IMG/VR virus record: IMGVR_UViG_3300042351_000244
Location: 1-36,751 of that record
Origin: a virus
Strand: one strand, 5' to 3'
Length of the DNA: 36,751 nt
This document shows, piece by piece, positions 15,364-25,700 of this stretch (the stretch's first letter is position 1; every line of letters begins with the position of its first letter). The notes beneath the pieces are model-generated. The model ran no database searches. It saw only the letters and a list, made by a program, of their open reading frames with translations, and was not told the DNA's origin. Made by a program: the position numbers and the translations under genes.

Positions 15364-16114
15364 CAGTTATTTGTGATGTAAATTGGAATGTTAAATCCAA
15401 ATCAGGACTTATTTCCTTAACGTACTTTCTAAAAGCCTTTGTATCTTTTGCTAAGAACCCATTATACACCCATCTATTTATAAATCCTCTATCAGTATTA
15501 CCATCAACGGATTTAATCATATACTTCAATCTAGTTGTAACATCATATGAAGTAGATGCGTTTTTATTTAATTTTTCTAAAGCCTGTGTTTCTTTTGTTA
15601 TTTCTTGCTCATCACCATGCGTAAGTAATTTAAATTCAATTTCTTTACCATCAGAAGGTAATATAAATTTGTATGTATTTTCTGAATTTAAAACATCAGT
15701 ATTTATATCTTTTGTTTGAACTTTACCCAAATCAATAGTTACTGCTTGCTTTTCTAAAGTAAAAGGGTCAGTCATTTCTATTTCATAATCAGCACCATAT
15801 CCTAAAATACGAGTTGCCAAAAGGATAGCGTTCTTATCACCAATATAAATATCATTTGGATTTACACCTGGCTCAACTACAACCGATTCAAATAATTTAT
15901 CTAAAACTATACCTTTTTTGATAAGATTTTGTGATGCAAGAATATCTTCTTCTCTTGCTGTCATATATTTGATTTCAATCGTACCCTTTCTTAATGGGTG
16001 TCCTTCTGGGTAAACCAATCCTTGTGATGGTAATTCAATGGTTTCTGTTGGGAAATCATTTTGTTTTGGTGCGGTTTGCATTTGCACCTTAGTTGTATTT
16101 GTCATTTCTGCCAT
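15305..16114 (-). CDS. gp26-like baseplate / tail assembly chaperone protein, zero frame
   Basis: This 269-residue protein has the opening signature of the T4 base plate protein family (gp26): ELPSQGLVYPEGHPLRKG, then IEIKYMTAREEDIL and a Leu-rich helix (residues ~24-65). A conserved second half follows with LLTHGDEQEITKETQ and RLKYMIKSVDG. It ends ...GINFFYPTA just after a seven-T run. It starts 23 nt after a TATTTATA box and 59 nt after a terminator, and sits where lambda-like and Mu-like phages carry the G/GT tail chaperone pair. It probably works in assembly of tail tube onto tape measure or hub, alone and as a frameshift fusion. The family assignment is good; the exact job is inferred. 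Confidence 0.82.
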   Translation of the reverse strand: MAEMTNTTKVQMQTAPKQNDFPTETIELPSQGLVYPEGHPLRKGTIEIKYMTAREEDILASQNLIKKGIVLDKLFESVVVEPGVNPNDIYIGDKNAILLATRILGYGADYEIEMTDPFTLEKQAVTIDLGKVQTKDINTDVLNSENTYKFILPSDGKEIEFKLLTHGDEQEITKETQALEKLNKNASTSYDVTTRLKYMIKSVDGNTDRGFINRWVYNGFLAKDTKAFRKYVKEISPDLDLTFQFTSQITGESEALDIPFGINFFYPTA

Positions 16115-16137
16115 AACGTTGTTTATTTGTTTGTATA

Positions 16138-16145
16138 TATAAATA
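16138..16145 (-). promoter_or_regulatory. Candidate late promoter box TATTTATA before the tail chaperone gene
   Basis: ATGTATTTATATATAC on the minus strand lies 23 nt before the ATG at 16114 and downstream of the terminator at 16201-16173. Confidence 0.55.
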
Positions 16146-16172
16146 CATAGAAATTAAAAAATTAGAAAGCAT

Positions 16173-16201
16173 AAAAAAGGGGATACTTTTGATATCCCCT
16201 T
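16173..16201 (-). terminator. Intrinsic terminator after the tail tube gene
   Basis: A 9-bp stem AAGGGGATA / TATCCCCTT with a 7-nt loop is followed by a T run on the minus strand, starting about 18 nt after the tube stop. Confidence 0.88.
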
Positions 16202-16219
16202 ATTTTTATTATTTTTAGA

Positions 16220-16708
16220 TTAGAATTCTAAGATTGCGTAATCATAAGATAGTGTTAATTCGATTGTTGCTGGTTCGTTAGAATCGAATGATAAATCTCC
16301 AAAGTTTGCTTGAGAGATAAATGCACCTTTCAACTTCCATTGTTCAATCTTATCACCAACTGGTCCTAATAAATAGAAATCAACATCTTTCTTATAGAAA
16401 TCAGCGTATCCATCTCTACCAGTGATTGATTCATGTCCTAAACGAATCCACTCCATTACCGCTTGTGCTCCAGAAGGAACGATTGGGTCATAAAGTGTGA
16501 TAGTGATATCTTGCCACTCACCTTTACCTTTCAACTTTCTCTTTACGTTGATATGGTCTAAAGTTACGGTTTCAAATTGAATTGTAGGTCTATTTGCTGC
16601 CTTTACAAGATATGAAGGGATATTGTCTATCTCCATCACATATCTATTTTTCATCTTCGGTTCGAAGTTCGTATAGAACATCTTATCAAACTCTAATATT
16701 TCTGCCAT
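16220..16708 (-). CDS. Tail tube protein (T4 gp19 family)
   Basis: This 162-residue protein is almost exactly the length of T4 gp19 (163). It begins MAEILEFDKMFYTNFEPKMK and has the family pattern: an N-terminal strand leading into NRYVMEIDNIPSYLVKAANR, a beta-hairpin segment (WQDITITLYDPIVPSGAQ), WIRLGHES, and a C-terminal ATIELTLSYDYA strand. It stacks as hexamer rings to form the inner tube of the contractile tail. It lies 52 nt after the sheath gene, with its own TATTTATT box and a Shine-Dalgarno AAAAGGA 7 nt before the ATG. A strong terminator follows, as suits a high-copy structural protein. Confidence 0.94.
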   Translation of the reverse strand: MAEILEFDKMFYTNFEPKMKNRYVMEIDNIPSYLVKAANRPTIQFETVTLDHINVKRKLKGKGEWQDITITLYDPIVPSGAQAVMEWIRLGHESITGRDGYADFYKKDVDFYLLGPVGDKIEQWKLKGAFISQANFGDLSFDSNEPATIELTLSYDYAILEF

Positions 16709-16715
16709 TTTTTAT

Positions 16716-16722
16716 TCCTTTT
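16716..16722 (-). promoter_or_regulatory. Shine-Dalgarno site of the tail tube gene
   Basis: AAAAGGA ends 7 nt before the ATG at 16708, matching the site of the 70-residue gene in sequence and spacing. Confidence 0.6.
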
Positions 16723-16731
16723 ATTTGTATT

Positions 16732-16739
16732 AATAAATA
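16732..16739 (-). promoter_or_regulatory. Candidate late promoter box (TATTTATT variant) before the tail tube gene
   Basis: GATATTTATTAATACAAAT on the minus strand, 23 nt before the ATG at 16708, differs from the consensus octamer only in its last base. Confidence 0.5.
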
Positions 16740-16760
16740 TCTACTTTATTGATTTTCGTA

Positions 16761-19100
16761 TTATGCGTTAAAACTTGCTCCAGTTGGTAAGATGTTGAAA
16801 TCTATTACGATAAATTCCGCTGTCTTAGCCGGTTGTAAGAAAATTTGTCCTGCTAATATGTTTCTATCAATTACATCAGGTGTGTTGTTACTTTCATCCA
16901 TTACAACTCTGAAAGCGTATAAACCTTGTCTTTGTTGAACTGCCTCTAAGTAAGGGTTCACAGTGTTTAAGAATCTTTGACGAGTTGTAGAAGTATTTTG
17001 TTCGAACACTAAGAAACGAGATGTAGATGCGATAAACTTCTTAAGAGTGATAAGTAATCTTCTAACATTGATTCTATCTAAAGCTGATGCCTTATCTTGC
17101 AATGTTTTCTGTCCGAATGCTACAATACCTTGTCCAGGGAATGCTGCGATTGGGTTTACTTTGTTCTCATATAGAGTATCTCTTTCAGAATGTGTTAATC
17201 TATTCAACACACTAACTGCTCCACTAATACCACCTCTATTCAAACCAGCAGGTGCGAACCATTCAGCTGCCAATCTATCGTTTGCAGCGAATACAGCCGG
17301 CATCAATACTGATGGAGGTACACTCATTAATTTGTTACTATTAGTATCAACTGTCTTAACCCAAGGGTAGTAAGTTCCAACATAGTTAGAATCTACTGAA
17401 TTTGCTTCTTCAGTTGCTTCAGTAATTAATGCGGTTGCTCCCACAAAATCAGCGATATAGAAACAATCTTGTCTATCTTCAACCATATCAATTACTTTTG
17501 TAGTAATAGATGGGTGTAAAGAACGAATAATACCAGGAGTTACAACTAAATTAATATCGTATTCATCTGCATTTGAAATAGCGTTGATTGCTTTTGTATA
17601 TGCAATTGAACCATTTGTTGAGTTATTTGAAAGGTTAAATCCTTGCGAATTTGCCGTAGTTATTGCTGTACCTAAGTTTATTTTTGTTGTTGGTGCCATA
17701 CCATCGAATCCGTATTGGAATCCTAATACAAATTGTCTTTTAACCATATCAGATGAAGTTGAACCAGTCATTTGAAATGCTAATTGAGAATCGAATGCGA
17801 ATGCTACGTTTGCTCCAGTTAATGCTCCGTCAGCAATTGGTTTTAAGTATTGTTTGTTATCATCAGATGTTCCGATAGTTTCGAAATCAAATCCAGAATA
17901 ATATACAGGAGATGATGATGTGTTATTTACTGAACCAGTTTGGTAAACTACTGCAGGTACTTTATTTACATCTCCAGCTCCCATACGAATTGGATTAACA
18001 TATGCTCCATGTCCAAATGGTGCTGATGAAATTGGGAATGAACCCGCTTCAGCTACAACCACTCTTACATATTTTGATTTGTTTGAGTAATCACCATTTT
18101 CAGTTATTTTACCATCAGATTCAATCGTATTCCATCTATCACCTATTCTTCTAGCTATATAGTTAGGAGAAGCAGGGTCTAAGTTTACATTATTAAATGT
18201 TTCAATTACTGTCTTTCTCTTATCAGTATCACTATATCCTCTTACAGTTACAGTAAATGTTGAGTAATCAGTTGCTCCATCTTCACCAGCTGCCTTAACA
18301 TTAGAAATGCCAATTTTGAATTTAGTGTTATATGGAGTACCATGTCCTAAAGTTACAAACTTAAATAAATCGTATCTAACGTTGTTGTTATCTTTTTGAG
18401 ATTTAACGTAAGGAGTTTCAGCTGCACTGATATCACCATATACTTGTGCGGGTAATGCTGATGCTGATACATATGTACCACCTTCCACTCCACCAGCTCC
18501 AAATGCTGCGTTAGTGTAATTAGTTGTTGCTATATTTTTGAAATAAGCGTAAGTGTATGCTGTTTTAGCGCCAAATGGTGAAGTACCAAATGTATCGGCT
18601 ACATCATTTGTAGCAGTTTCTAAAATAGATGCTGATACAATTCCAAATGAAGAAGATAATACAAAAGAACCAGATGCAAATCCAGGTCCAGATGCAGTTG
18701 AAGCCATTCCAAAATTTGGTATTCCAAATCCTACTGCTTCATCACCAGCTTCAGTTGAATATAAAACTCCAATAAGTTTTTCTCCAACCAAACCACCAGA
18801 TGCGAATATACCAATAGGTGCGGTTTGTTGATAACCACCAATACCACCAACTCTTACGATGGTAGCACTTCCAGCTTCTCTTAAATAGTTTTGTACTGCA
18901 TATTCAGTATAATAAGTTCCATCAGGAGTACCGAAGATATCTTCGAATTCTGATTGCGTTCTAACAATTGTTGGAACAAATGCAGGTCCTTGCTTAAAAG
19001 GTCCTATAAATGCTGCTCCAATTTCACCTACTCCTTGCGCTAGGAAGGAAAGGTCATTTTCTCTTGTGAATACGCCGGGTGATACGATTCTTTCTGCCAT
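16761..19100 (-). CDS. Contractile tail sheath protein (T4 gp18 family)
   Basis: This 779-residue protein opens with MAERIVSPGVFTREND, the standard sheath N-terminus, followed by AAFIGPFKQGPAFVPTIV and the TEYAVQNYLREAGSATIVRV motif. The C-terminal third has the conserved core: WFAPAGLNRGGISGAVSVLN, a LLITLKKFIASTSRFLVFEQN-like helix, and the final IFLQPAKTAEFIVIDF strand before a short tail. The middle (~115-480) is a variable Gly/Ser/Ala-rich insertion, which explains why it is longer than T4 gp18 (659). Subunits surround the tube and contract to drive it through the envelope. The tube gene follows 52 nt downstream. A TATTTATA box is 58 nt upstream, so the sheath has a longer leader than other genes here. 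Confidence 0.97.
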   Translation of the reverse strand: MAERIVSPGVFTRENDLSFLAQGVGEIGAAFIGPFKQGPAFVPTIVRTQSEFEDIFGTPDGTYYTEYAVQNYLREAGSATIVRVGGIGGYQQTAPIGIFASGGLVGEKLIGVLYSTEAGDEAVGFGIPNFGMASTASGPGFASGSFVLSSSFGIVSASILETATNDVADTFGTSPFGAKTAYTYAYFKNIATTNYTNAAFGAGGVEGGTYVSASALPAQVYGDISAAETPYVKSQKDNNNVRYDLFKFVTLGHGTPYNTKFKIGISNVKAAGEDGATDYSTFTVTVRGYSDTDKRKTVIETFNNVNLDPASPNYIARRIGDRWNTIESDGKITENGDYSNKSKYVRVVVAEAGSFPISSAPFGHGAYVNPIRMGAGDVNKVPAVVYQTGSVNNTSSSPVYYSGFDFETIGTSDDNKQYLKPIADGALTGANVAFAFDSQLAFQMTGSTSSDMVKRQFVLGFQYGFDGMAPTTKINLGTAITTANSQGFNLSNNSTNGSIAYTKAINAISNADEYDINLVVTPGIIRSLHPSITTKVIDMVEDRQDCFYIADFVGATALITEATEEANSVDSNYVGTYYPWVKTVDTNSNKLMSVPPSVLMPAVFAANDRLAAEWFAPAGLNRGGISGAVSVLNRLTHSERDTLYENKVNPIAAFPGQGIVAFGQKTLQDKASALDRINVRRLLITLKKFIASTSRFLVFEQNTSTTRQRFLNTVNPYLEAVQQRQGLYAFRVVMDESNNTPDVIDRNILAGQIFLQPAKTAEFIVIDFNILPTGASFNA

Positions 19101-19158
19101 TTTATTTCTCGAATTTGTATTTTAAGTTTGTAATTAAGATAATCCAATTAATTACTTA

Positions 19159-19166
19159 TATAAATA
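19159..19166 (-). promoter_or_regulatory. Candidate late promoter box TATTTATA before the sheath gene
   Basis: TATATTTATATAAGTAAT on the minus strand lies directly after a hairpin terminator and 58 nt before the sheath ATG, the longest leader among the eight boxes. Confidence 0.5.
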
Positions 19167-19171
19167 TAAAG

Positions 19172-19220
19172 AAAATATCCAAAACACAAATTTGTTTATA
19201 AATCTGCATTTTGGATATTT
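19172..19220 (-). terminator. Hairpin terminator after the 134-aa gene
   Basis: A 12-bp stem AAATATCCAAAA / TTTTGGATATTT (19220-19209 with 19184-19173) has a 24-nt loop that holds a smaller palindrome. A loose T-rich tract follows on the minus strand. The large loop lowers certainty. Confidence 0.6.
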
Positions 19221-19244
19221 AACATTTTTTTCTTATAATTTGTA

Positions 19245-19649
19245 CTAAACAGGCGCTGGAGTTGATACTTGCGGTGCAACTACACTACCAGATGTAGGAG
19301 ACCAAGGTAAATTTGCTTCATCAACTTGTAAACTAGTCCACTTATTAGCATTGATTTCTTTTTGTATTTGTCCGTTTATATGCTCCATGTAGTTTGTAGA
19401 TGTATTTGAACCACTTACATGATTTTTTACCCAACCAAGAACTATTTCTTCTGTCAATTCATGATAAGGTACAAAGCTTCCTGTGTTTATATTATTGATA
19501 TTAAACGGAGTTGCTCCAGTAAATGTACCAACATTCCCATCTTCATCGGTTGCTGTGATTTTCCAGTTAGTCCCAACGATAGCTTCATTCACATTTTGGC
19601 TATCTTGCTTTTTTAGCCCTATTAATTTCCATTCGTATGTTAATCCCAT
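19245..19649 (-). CDS. Conserved small protein next to tail fibres
   Basis: This 134-residue protein starts MGLTYEWKLIGLKKQD and contains KITATDEDGNVGTFTGATPF and HELTEEIVLGWVKNHV, which I associate with a small uncharacterised family in T4-like aquatic phages (possibly the one listed as DUF7936; not checked). The first half is predicted beta, the LTEEIVLGWV part an amphipathic helix, and the last ~15 residues are Pro/Val/Thr-rich and probably disordered. It lies between the S74 fibre and the sheath, with its own TATTTATA box 24 nt upstream and a hairpin terminator downstream, so it appears to be a single-gene unit. A role in fibre attachment or assembly is only a guess from position. Confidence 0.75.
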   Translation of the reverse strand: MGLTYEWKLIGLKKQDSQNVNEAIVGTNWKITATDEDGNVGTFTGATPFNINNINTGSFVPYHELTEEIVLGWVKNHVSGSNTSTNYMEHINGQIQKEINANKWTSLQVDEANLPWSPTSGSVVAPQVSTPAPV

Positions 19650-19673
19650 AATAAATCAGTTTTGTTTATATTC

Positions 19674-19681
19674 TATAAATA
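19674..19681 (-). promoter_or_regulatory. Candidate late promoter box TATTTATA before the 134-aa gene
   Basis: ATATATTTATAGAATATAAAC on the minus strand lies 24 nt before the ATG at 19649. Confidence 0.55.
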
Positions 19682-19691
19682 TATTGTTTTT

Positions 19692-19710
19692 AAAAAATAA
19701 CTATTATTTT
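19692..19710 (-). terminator. Weak AT-only hairpin at the end of the second giant fibre gene
   Basis: AAAATAA TAG TTATTTT forms a 7-bp A/T stem that includes the stop codon at 19706-19704 and runs into further T residues. It could end the fibre transcript but is marginal in an AT-rich context. Confidence 0.3.
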
Positions 19711-22700
19711 CTATCAAATAAAGTTTTTAGCATTTCTTTGATTTCAGAAATTTCATTATTTTGTTTTTCAATAATAGTTTGTTGTTCTTTAATAGCCTCT
19801 ACTAAAAGTGGAACTAACTTATCGTAATCAATTGTTAGATAGTTCTCACCACTCTTAGAACCTTTTATTTCTTTAGTTTCTGAATCTATATCAGTATCAA
19901 ATGGTGCTAAGTGCACAATTTCAGGTAATATACTTTGAACTTCTTGAGCTGACAAACCTAATTGTACTTTGGTATCAGTATATCCTACTGAATGTGCTAG
20001 CTCATTATTTACATAGTAGAATCCATTTAATTTAGATATCTTTTCTAATGGGTTTTCAATATTACCAATTTTTGTTTTTAATCTTTCATCAGAATAGTAT
20101 GCTATAATATTTCCTTGTGCAAATATCCAATCATAACAATATATGTTGTTATTGATAATATAGTTAAATCTAGATGTTGAGTTAAAGTCACCATAATATC
20201 CAGTGTCGTGGTCATAGAAAATCGGAGAACGGATATCGTTATACACATATACACCATATGGTTGCATTGACATTCTATCTGAACCGGCATAGTATAAGTA
20301 AAGAATTGCTCCACTCATTAACCACACCCATCCTCTAGCACTATCATGCACACCAACGTTATCACCCATAGTACTCATAAAGGTATAACGAGAACCTATA
20401 CCCCAACCTTGCCAGCCGTTTCTACCACCATCGTAAGTTGTATAGTTACCATAAGGGTTTCCACCACACTCAGCTGCCCATATACCTCTACCATATGATT
20501 GGTTATACAATCCAGTACAACCATAGTTTCTCCACCATCCGTAGTTATAACCCTGGTCTATGTATATTTCATTCAAACGGTTGCCACCATTTATATCTAA
20601 ATAATATCCAGTATTATCTCTATCGTAAATAAAGTTTGTTCTTATCTCATAAAGATAAGTTCTATTTCCAGAGTAGTGGTTGATGTAAGTTTCATATCCG
20701 TTTTGGCAATCTAAGTGTAAGTTACCATTAGTTGTTACAACAGATGCAGTTCCATCGGGTCTACCATTTGAACCAACATAAAGATATGCTCCCCAAGTTG
20801 GGTTAGGTCCATGTAAAGTACCACCACGTTGTCTAATACACGAATTTGATGTACTATTAAAATCTGCATAATATCCGGTATCATCTGAATCATAGAATAC
20901 GTTTGCACGAAGGTCACCAGAACCTCCACCACCATACATAGCGAATTCTTTCCATCCAGAAACTCCACCACCCCATTTACCTCTTGCCCAATATCTATTT
21001 GCAGTTGCATCACCAGCACCTACCATCATCCAACCATAAGCCGCACCACCATCGGATGTTGCATAGTGTTGTCCCGATACGATACCTTGTGCGTGAATAT
21101 ATCCACCACCTTGAGGGTGACCTGTTCCACCACCCCAAATATCCCATCCAGCAAATCCAGCTTTCCAAGCATTATCCCAGTTTCCAGCAGATGTTCCCCA
21201 TCCAAAAGTACCTGTCCAATAGTTTGTATCACCAGTATAATCAAATCTAGGAGTAATCCAATGATGACCCCTATTCATTGCTGCATGTGTTCTATTAGTA
21301 AATCTATTTAAGTTTGATGTACCATTTGCATCTAAATACCATCCAGTATCGTGGTCATAGAAAATAGGTGACCTCATATCTGCTCTTGCCCAAATAACAG
21401 ATGCTATTGCCGCATTTGTTGTACCATTTTCTACTACTAATAATCCGTGCGTATTTAGGTAACTAGCTTGTCCACCTGCGTTTGGATGCGACCAAGATAA
21501 ACCATATAAGTTACCAAGCGATGTACCATCAACAGGCATTCTCCAAGGAGTACCCATTGAGAATATACCCTGAAAACGAACTGATGTATAAACTCCGAAT
21601 ATAGTTTGTCCGTAGTTATAATCTAAATAAATATGTTCGTTTGCATCAACTCTAATACCACCATTAGCTACTACATAATTTAATCTAGCAGTACCATTAG
21701 GGTTTACATAATACGAAGTATCATTTGAATCATAAAATATTGGTGCTCTTAATGAGTTACCGCCAGTTAAATAATCGTTGGCGTAAACAGTACCATTTGA
21801 ATACCATTCCATTGTACTATAACGAGTACCGCTGGTGTTTGTGTTATAGAAATATGTATTACCACCGGTGTTAAATCTCATATAGGCTTGTCCCTGTCCG
21901 CCATTGATTCTACTAAATCCACCAGGTCCACCACCATCGTTTTGTACGTTAAATCCAAAACCACCATCATTCCAAGTTACACCAGGTTCAGAAACCCACA
22001 TTTGTAAATAAGATGGAGTACCAGTACCCATTTCATTTCCTCTAGCAGTTAATCTAATTGTAGAGTTACCATGCCCACCTGCTACTTCAAATCTACCTCT
22101 TACATAAGAACCACCATTTAAGTCAGTATAGTATTCCGTATTATCGGAATCATAGAATATAGGTGCTCTCATAGATGATGCAGCCTGTAAGTATCCTTCT
22201 GAATATGTGTATCCAGAATAAAAATACATTCTGTACGAACCTCCTCTAGTTATTCTTAAATCGTGATTTGTAAATGAACCAACAACCGATAATCCACCAA
22301 CATGTGAGAACATACCAGTTTCAATACCTTCACTTCTAGCATAAACTCTTATAATTGAGTGAGGACCATTTGAAACGTGAAGTTGAGTACCCCATCCACC
22401 AGGATCGGACCAATCACTACCACCATCACCAACATATAAGTTTCTTAATCTAGAAGATGAGTTAAGGTCTAAACGGAATGTAGTATCTGCTGAATCATAA
22501 AATACAGGTGCTCTCCAATCGGATGTTGCTGTACCAGTACCAGTTATTACCATGCCACCAGAAAATCCAAAACGAGAATAAGTTGTACCATTGTTTCTTA
22601 ATGCCAAATGATGGTCATATCCACTTCCATATTCATAAGCCAATCCATACATATTACCCAATGGCCAGCTTTCTCCAATTGTCCAAATTACTTTGTCAGC

Positions 22701-25700
22701 AGTACCCGTAGAATTATAATCACCCATCAAACCACCTCTATCACGACTTACTAAATAGTTAGTGTAATATGAACGAGCGTACATATTAAGAGTACTATTT
22801 ACATTTAATCCAAGTAAATTAGATGTTGAAGCAGGGTCTGTGTAATATCCGGTATTATTTGAATCATAGAATATTGGTGCTCTCATATCACCATCTGCCT
22901 GCATTTGACCTGCTCTATTAAAATAGAATCTATCACCAATTCCATTAAAATGGAAAATTAATGCTTCATATCCATTCCAACCATCATTTACCAACCAAGG
23001 GTAATATGAATTGCTATATGCAGTATTGCTTAAACCAATTAAATATCTATTATTGTGAGATAATTGTAAAGCGTAAGTATTTCCACCATTAAAGTTACCA
23101 CTATTACCGACTTTTAATGCCAATAATCTAGATTGATTATCACCATCTACATAATATGCACTATTATTAGAATCGTAATAAATTGGAGAATACATTGCAC
23201 TTCCCGCTTGAACATTAGTACCAGCATAGAATGATACTGGTGTTCTTAAATTACGAAGGTCACCTGATATATTTGAATATGAATCGGATTCTATTGCTAC
23301 TGAATATCCTTCAGCAACATCCATTATTCCACTATAATATGAACCATTTTGTATTTTTCTTAAAACAACTTGTCCATAAGACCAAGATGATGAACCATTA
23401 CCAATTACGATACAATATCTACCATCTTTAACACCAACTCTTACAGGTTTATCAGTTTGTCCAATTACTTCTGCATTTATGTTATACCACGCACCATTCC
23501 AGTTATGTCCACCAACTCTTACAGTTGATGCAGCATTTCCATTATATTCGTAGATATCAATTACAGCATGAATCATACCATAGTTACCAGTTCCGCCAGG
23601 GAATTTAATAACTACTGCTCCAGTTGCACCCGTTGCTCCCCAAACTGCGTAAGGTCTACCTACTAAGTTATCTTGCTTTATACCACCTGCTACTCTTAAA
23701 GATGTTGCTGTTGTGGCTGGGTTTAAGAAAAATGCGGTATTGTCTTGGTCATAGAATATTGGAGAACGCATTGAACCATCTGAAAACATATTACCAGATG
23801 TATCTATACCAGCTACTGTTCTACCTGCCGCTTCTGAATAAAAATGGAAACTTTCCGTACCAACTAATTGTGATGATGTTCTTTTACCTACATACCAACT
23901 GCTACCAGATCCTCCAATATAGCGAACCATTGCTTCATAGCCATTACCCGGATTAATAGTAAGATATTTATGAGCTGCGCCTGTTATATTAATAGGAGTG
24001 TTGTTTCCTCCAATCATACCAATATAAGAAACATCATTGATACTATTACCATTCAAATACATCGTACCATACAACCAGTTTGTACCAGTTGAATAAATAC
24101 CAGATGGATGATATGATGCGTTTCCAGTTCCTGCTACGTTACTATTTCCCTGATAAGAATATGCTTGTAATGTATTTAAGTTTGAGTTACCAGCTCCATT
24201 TATAAAATATGCTGTATTATCCGAATCATAAAATATTGGTGCTCTAAAATCTACGTTAGCAGTAATATTTCCAGAACTATTAATATTCATTCTTAAACTT
24301 CCACCAGTAGCATGAGTAATTGCATTATGTGTATAAAAATCTATTTGAGTTGCTGGGTTAGCTTCATATATATTTCCTCCAATATAAATTTGGTTTGCGG
24401 CTGCACTATTATATGCTCCTATAATGGTTGTTCCTTGTGCTTGTGATGTTGCATTATAGTGAGTACCAGTTAAAGTTGAAAATTTATTACTACCTTCACC
24501 AGCAGGTCCCATTAGGATATTACCACCACTACTATTACCAGCAGCGGTTAATCTTATTTTATTAAATGATGGTGAATCTGAAGTTCTTACCGCCTGATTT
24601 AAATAATCTGAAAATTGATAACCATCCCATAAATCTGCATTAAGATTAGTAACAACAGTTGTTGATGTTACTGCCAATGGAGATGTACCAGTTGCTACAG
24701 TTGATGTTATTCTATTGAATGATGGTGAATCAGATGTACGGACATTTTGGTTCATTAAATAAACCTCAGTTGCTCCTTGCCCAGTATCAATTGTACCACT
24801 AAGAACTACATTACCACCTACTTCTAATGTATTATCAGCATACCATCTGTCCGTTGATTCGTTCCAATAAAATGATACGGTGGATGCATTACCTCTCTTA
24901 ACTTCTATACCAGCATTTTCAGTTGGTGCAGTTGATGCTCCAATATCTGCATTAAGTGTAATAATATTATCACCTATGTTAAGAGTTGTTGTATTAATAT
25001 ATGTTGTTGTACCACTTACAGTAAGGTCACCACTAATTGTAGCGTTACCAGTTACTGCTAATGTAGTACCATCAAATCTTAAATTTGCTTCAACGGTTGC
25101 GTTTGGTGCAGTTCCGTTTAATGTGATTACACCATTATCAGTTGTACCAGTTAATGATAGTAACCCAGATGTGCCAGATGTACCACGTGTTCCTGATGTA
25201 CCGCTCGTGCCAGAAGTTCCACTAGTCCCAGACGTACCACCACTACCAAAGGTTCCTGATGTACCAGAAGTTCCTGATGTGCCACCACTTCCAGAAGTTC
25301 CTGATGTGCCACTACTTCCAGAAGTTCCTGATGTACCTCTAGTTCCACTTGTGCCAGAAGTTCCCGATGAACCACTTGCTCCAGAAGTTCCTGATGTACC
25401 AGAAGTTCCCGATGAACCATTTACTCCACTTGTACCAGAAGTTCCTGATGTGCCACGAGTTCCAGAAGTTCCTGATGTGCCACTACTTCCAGCAGAACCA
25501 CTTATTCCAGAAGTTCCTGATGTTCCTGATGTGCCAGACGAACCACTTATTCCGCTAGTCCCACTACTACCACTTATTCCAGAAGTTCCTGATGTTCCCG
25601 ATGAACCGGCACTTCCACTTACACCACTTGTACCAGAAGTTCCCGATGTACCATTTGAGCCCGAAGAACCTTGTGCCCCAGAAGTTCCTGATGTACCATT

